6,520 bases of DNA, taken from the NCBI GenBank assembly GCA_021604265.1, contig BQIY01000134.1:1-6520 (forward strand), written 5' to 3'. Of this stretch, positions 5,616-6,520 are shown in pieces; within the stretch, counting starts at the first letter, position 1; every line of letters begins with the position of its first letter. This DNA comes from Nitrospirales bacterium. Lineage in GTDB: Bacteria > Nitrospirota > Nitrospiria > Nitrospirales > UBA8639. The notes below the pieces were generated by a model that saw nothing but the letters and a program-made list of their open reading frames with translations, had not been told where the DNA came from and did no database searches. The position numbers were made by a program, and so were the translations under genes.

Positions 5616-6520
5616 ATGGGATTCATCAGTAATTTTCTCAGTTTATTGTCGAGTGATATGGCGATTGATCTTGGGACGGCCTCAACGCTGATCTATATGA
5701 AGAATAAAGGTATCGTGTTGAACGAGCCTTCTGTCGTCACCATTGAAAGTCCCAGTAATAATATTCTGGCTGTCGGAGAAGATGCCAAAAAAATGATTGG
5801 CCGAACGCCGGGGAATATCGTGGCCATTCGACCCATGAGGGAAGGGGTGATTGCGGATTTTGATATGACTGAGCGCATGCTCCGTTATTTTATTCATAAA
5901 GTCCATAAGCGCCATACGCTCGTCCGCCCTCGAATTGTGATCGGTGTGCCTTCGCGGATTACGCAGGTAGAGCAGCGAGCGGTTAAGGAGTCAGCTGAAC
6001 TGGCAGGAGCACGAGAAGTCTATCTGATCGAGGAACCAGTCGCGGCGGCCATAGGAGCCGGACTTCCCATTACGGAGCCTTCAGGGAATATGGTGGTGGA
6101 TATTGGGGGCGGCACGACGGATATTGCAGTGATTTCTTTAGGAGGCATTGTGTACAGCGAGTCGGTCCGGGTTGCTGGTGATCAAATCGATGCGGCCATT
6201 GTCAGTTATCTGAAAAAAGAATACAGCCTCTTGATTGGTGAGCATATGGCGGAACGCATAAAAATGGAAGTGGGCTCTGCTCATCCGTTTCCTGAAAAAA
6301 AACAAATGGCTGTGAAGGGCCGAGACCTGATTTCAGGGATCCCGCGAACCATATTCATTCATGACACAGAAGTACGAGACGCCTTGCAGGATTCAATTGC
6401 CACGATTGTTGGCGCCATTCGTTTGGCGCTCGAAAATACACCGCCCGAACTGGCCGGCGATATCATTGATCGCGGAATTGTCTTAACTGGAGGGGGGTCG
6501 CTCTTGCAAGGTCTTGATGC
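5616..6520 (+). CDS. mreB: Rod shape-determining actin homologue MreB (3' end cut by window)
   Basis: MreB is the bacterial actin that polymerises on the inner face of the cytoplasmic membrane and guides lateral wall synthesis by the elongasome. The window holds 301 codons plus two bases; the family is usually about 345 residues, so some 45 are missing. Visible are an N-terminal amphipathic segment [14 protein letters not shown] (1-14) for membrane contact, phosphate-1 motif [12 protein letters not shown] (16-27), [12 protein letters not shown] (138-149), phosphate-2 motif [13 protein letters not shown] (160-172) and the adenosine motif [12 protein letters not shown] (289-300). The ATG at 5616 gives the standard N-terminus, with AAGGA (5602-5606) nine bases upstream. 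The frame is intact, including through an eight-A run at 6295-6302. In most bacteria mreC and mreD follow, but they lie beyond the window. Transcription probably starts far upstream, near 5281. Confidence 0.97.
   Translation, partial: MGFISNFLSLLSSDMAIDLGTASTLIYMKNKGIVLNEPSVVTIESPSNNILAVGEDAKKMIGRTPGNIVAIRPMREGVIADFDMTERMLRYFIHKVHKRHTLVRPRIVIGVPSRITQVEQRAVKESAELAGAREVYLIEEPVAAAIGAGLPITEPSGNMVVDIGGGTTDIAVISLGGIVYSESVRVAGDQIDAAIVSYLKKEYSLLIGEHMAERIKMEVGSAHPFPEKKQMAVKGRDLISGIPRTIFIHDTEVRDALQDSIATIVGAIRLALENTPPELAGDIIDRGIVLTGGGSLLQGLD

Noticed and set aside
5682..5915. Two overlapping minus-strand open frames of 61 and 77 codons inside mreB
   Set aside because: They are antisense to the conserved MreB N-terminal domain and have no independent support.
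6295..6302. A run of eight A in mreB as a possible programmed frameshift site
   Set aside because: The MreB frame continues normally through the run (PEKKQMAV) into the conserved C-terminal region, so no frameshift is needed; slippery runs of this kind occur by chance in Lys codons.

Overview
The window is ordinary bacterial chromosome, roughly half G+C by eye, densely coded, with four long conserved housekeeping genes and one antiporter gene. No mobile element, CRISPR array, tRNA or rRNA was seen. The protein sequences (RuvB, a two-subunit LeuC/LeuD of the proteobacterial length class, a Kef-type antiporter, MreB) suit a Gram-negative, rod-forming, leucine-prototrophic bacterium. By general impression they resemble Nitrospirota (Nitrospira/Leptospirillum-like), but this is only a weak inference from sequence 'feel' and would need a protein search.

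Layout. Positions 1-669 (+) are the 3' two thirds of ruvB, cut by the window edge. It converges on a Kef-type cation:proton antiporter gene at 747-2753 (-), with small hairpins in the 77-base gap. A 263-base spacer with two compact hairpins separates that gene from leuD (3017-3637, -), which lies 50 bases downstream of leuC (3688-5091, -). leuC and leuD form an evident operon for the two subunits of 3-isopropylmalate isomerase. The leuC start is best placed at the ATG at 5091, where a Shine-Dalgarno sequence sits at the right distance, and not at the TTG six bases further upstream.

The 524 bases between leuC and mreB (5092-5615) are the only sizeable non-coding stretch and the most interesting part. 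They hold a weak leuC promoter on the minus strand and a strong extended -10 promoter (TTGTCA, 17 bases, TGC TATATT) on the plus strand. The plus-strand promoter would give a roughly 335-base leader ahead of mreB. That leader starts with an imperfect stem-loop and contains a 25-codon open frame behind a very strong Shine-Dalgarno sequence. It ends with a hairpin overlapping that frame's stop codon. A 10-base inverted repeat flanks the promoter. mreB (5616 to the window end, +) lacks about its last 45 codons.

Functionally the genes are unrelated: recombination/repair (ruvB), ion and pH homeostasis (Kef-type), leucine synthesis (leuCD) and cell shape (mreB). I see no convincing undescribed multi-gene system. 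The candidates for novelty are regulatory: the mreB leader with its small open frame.
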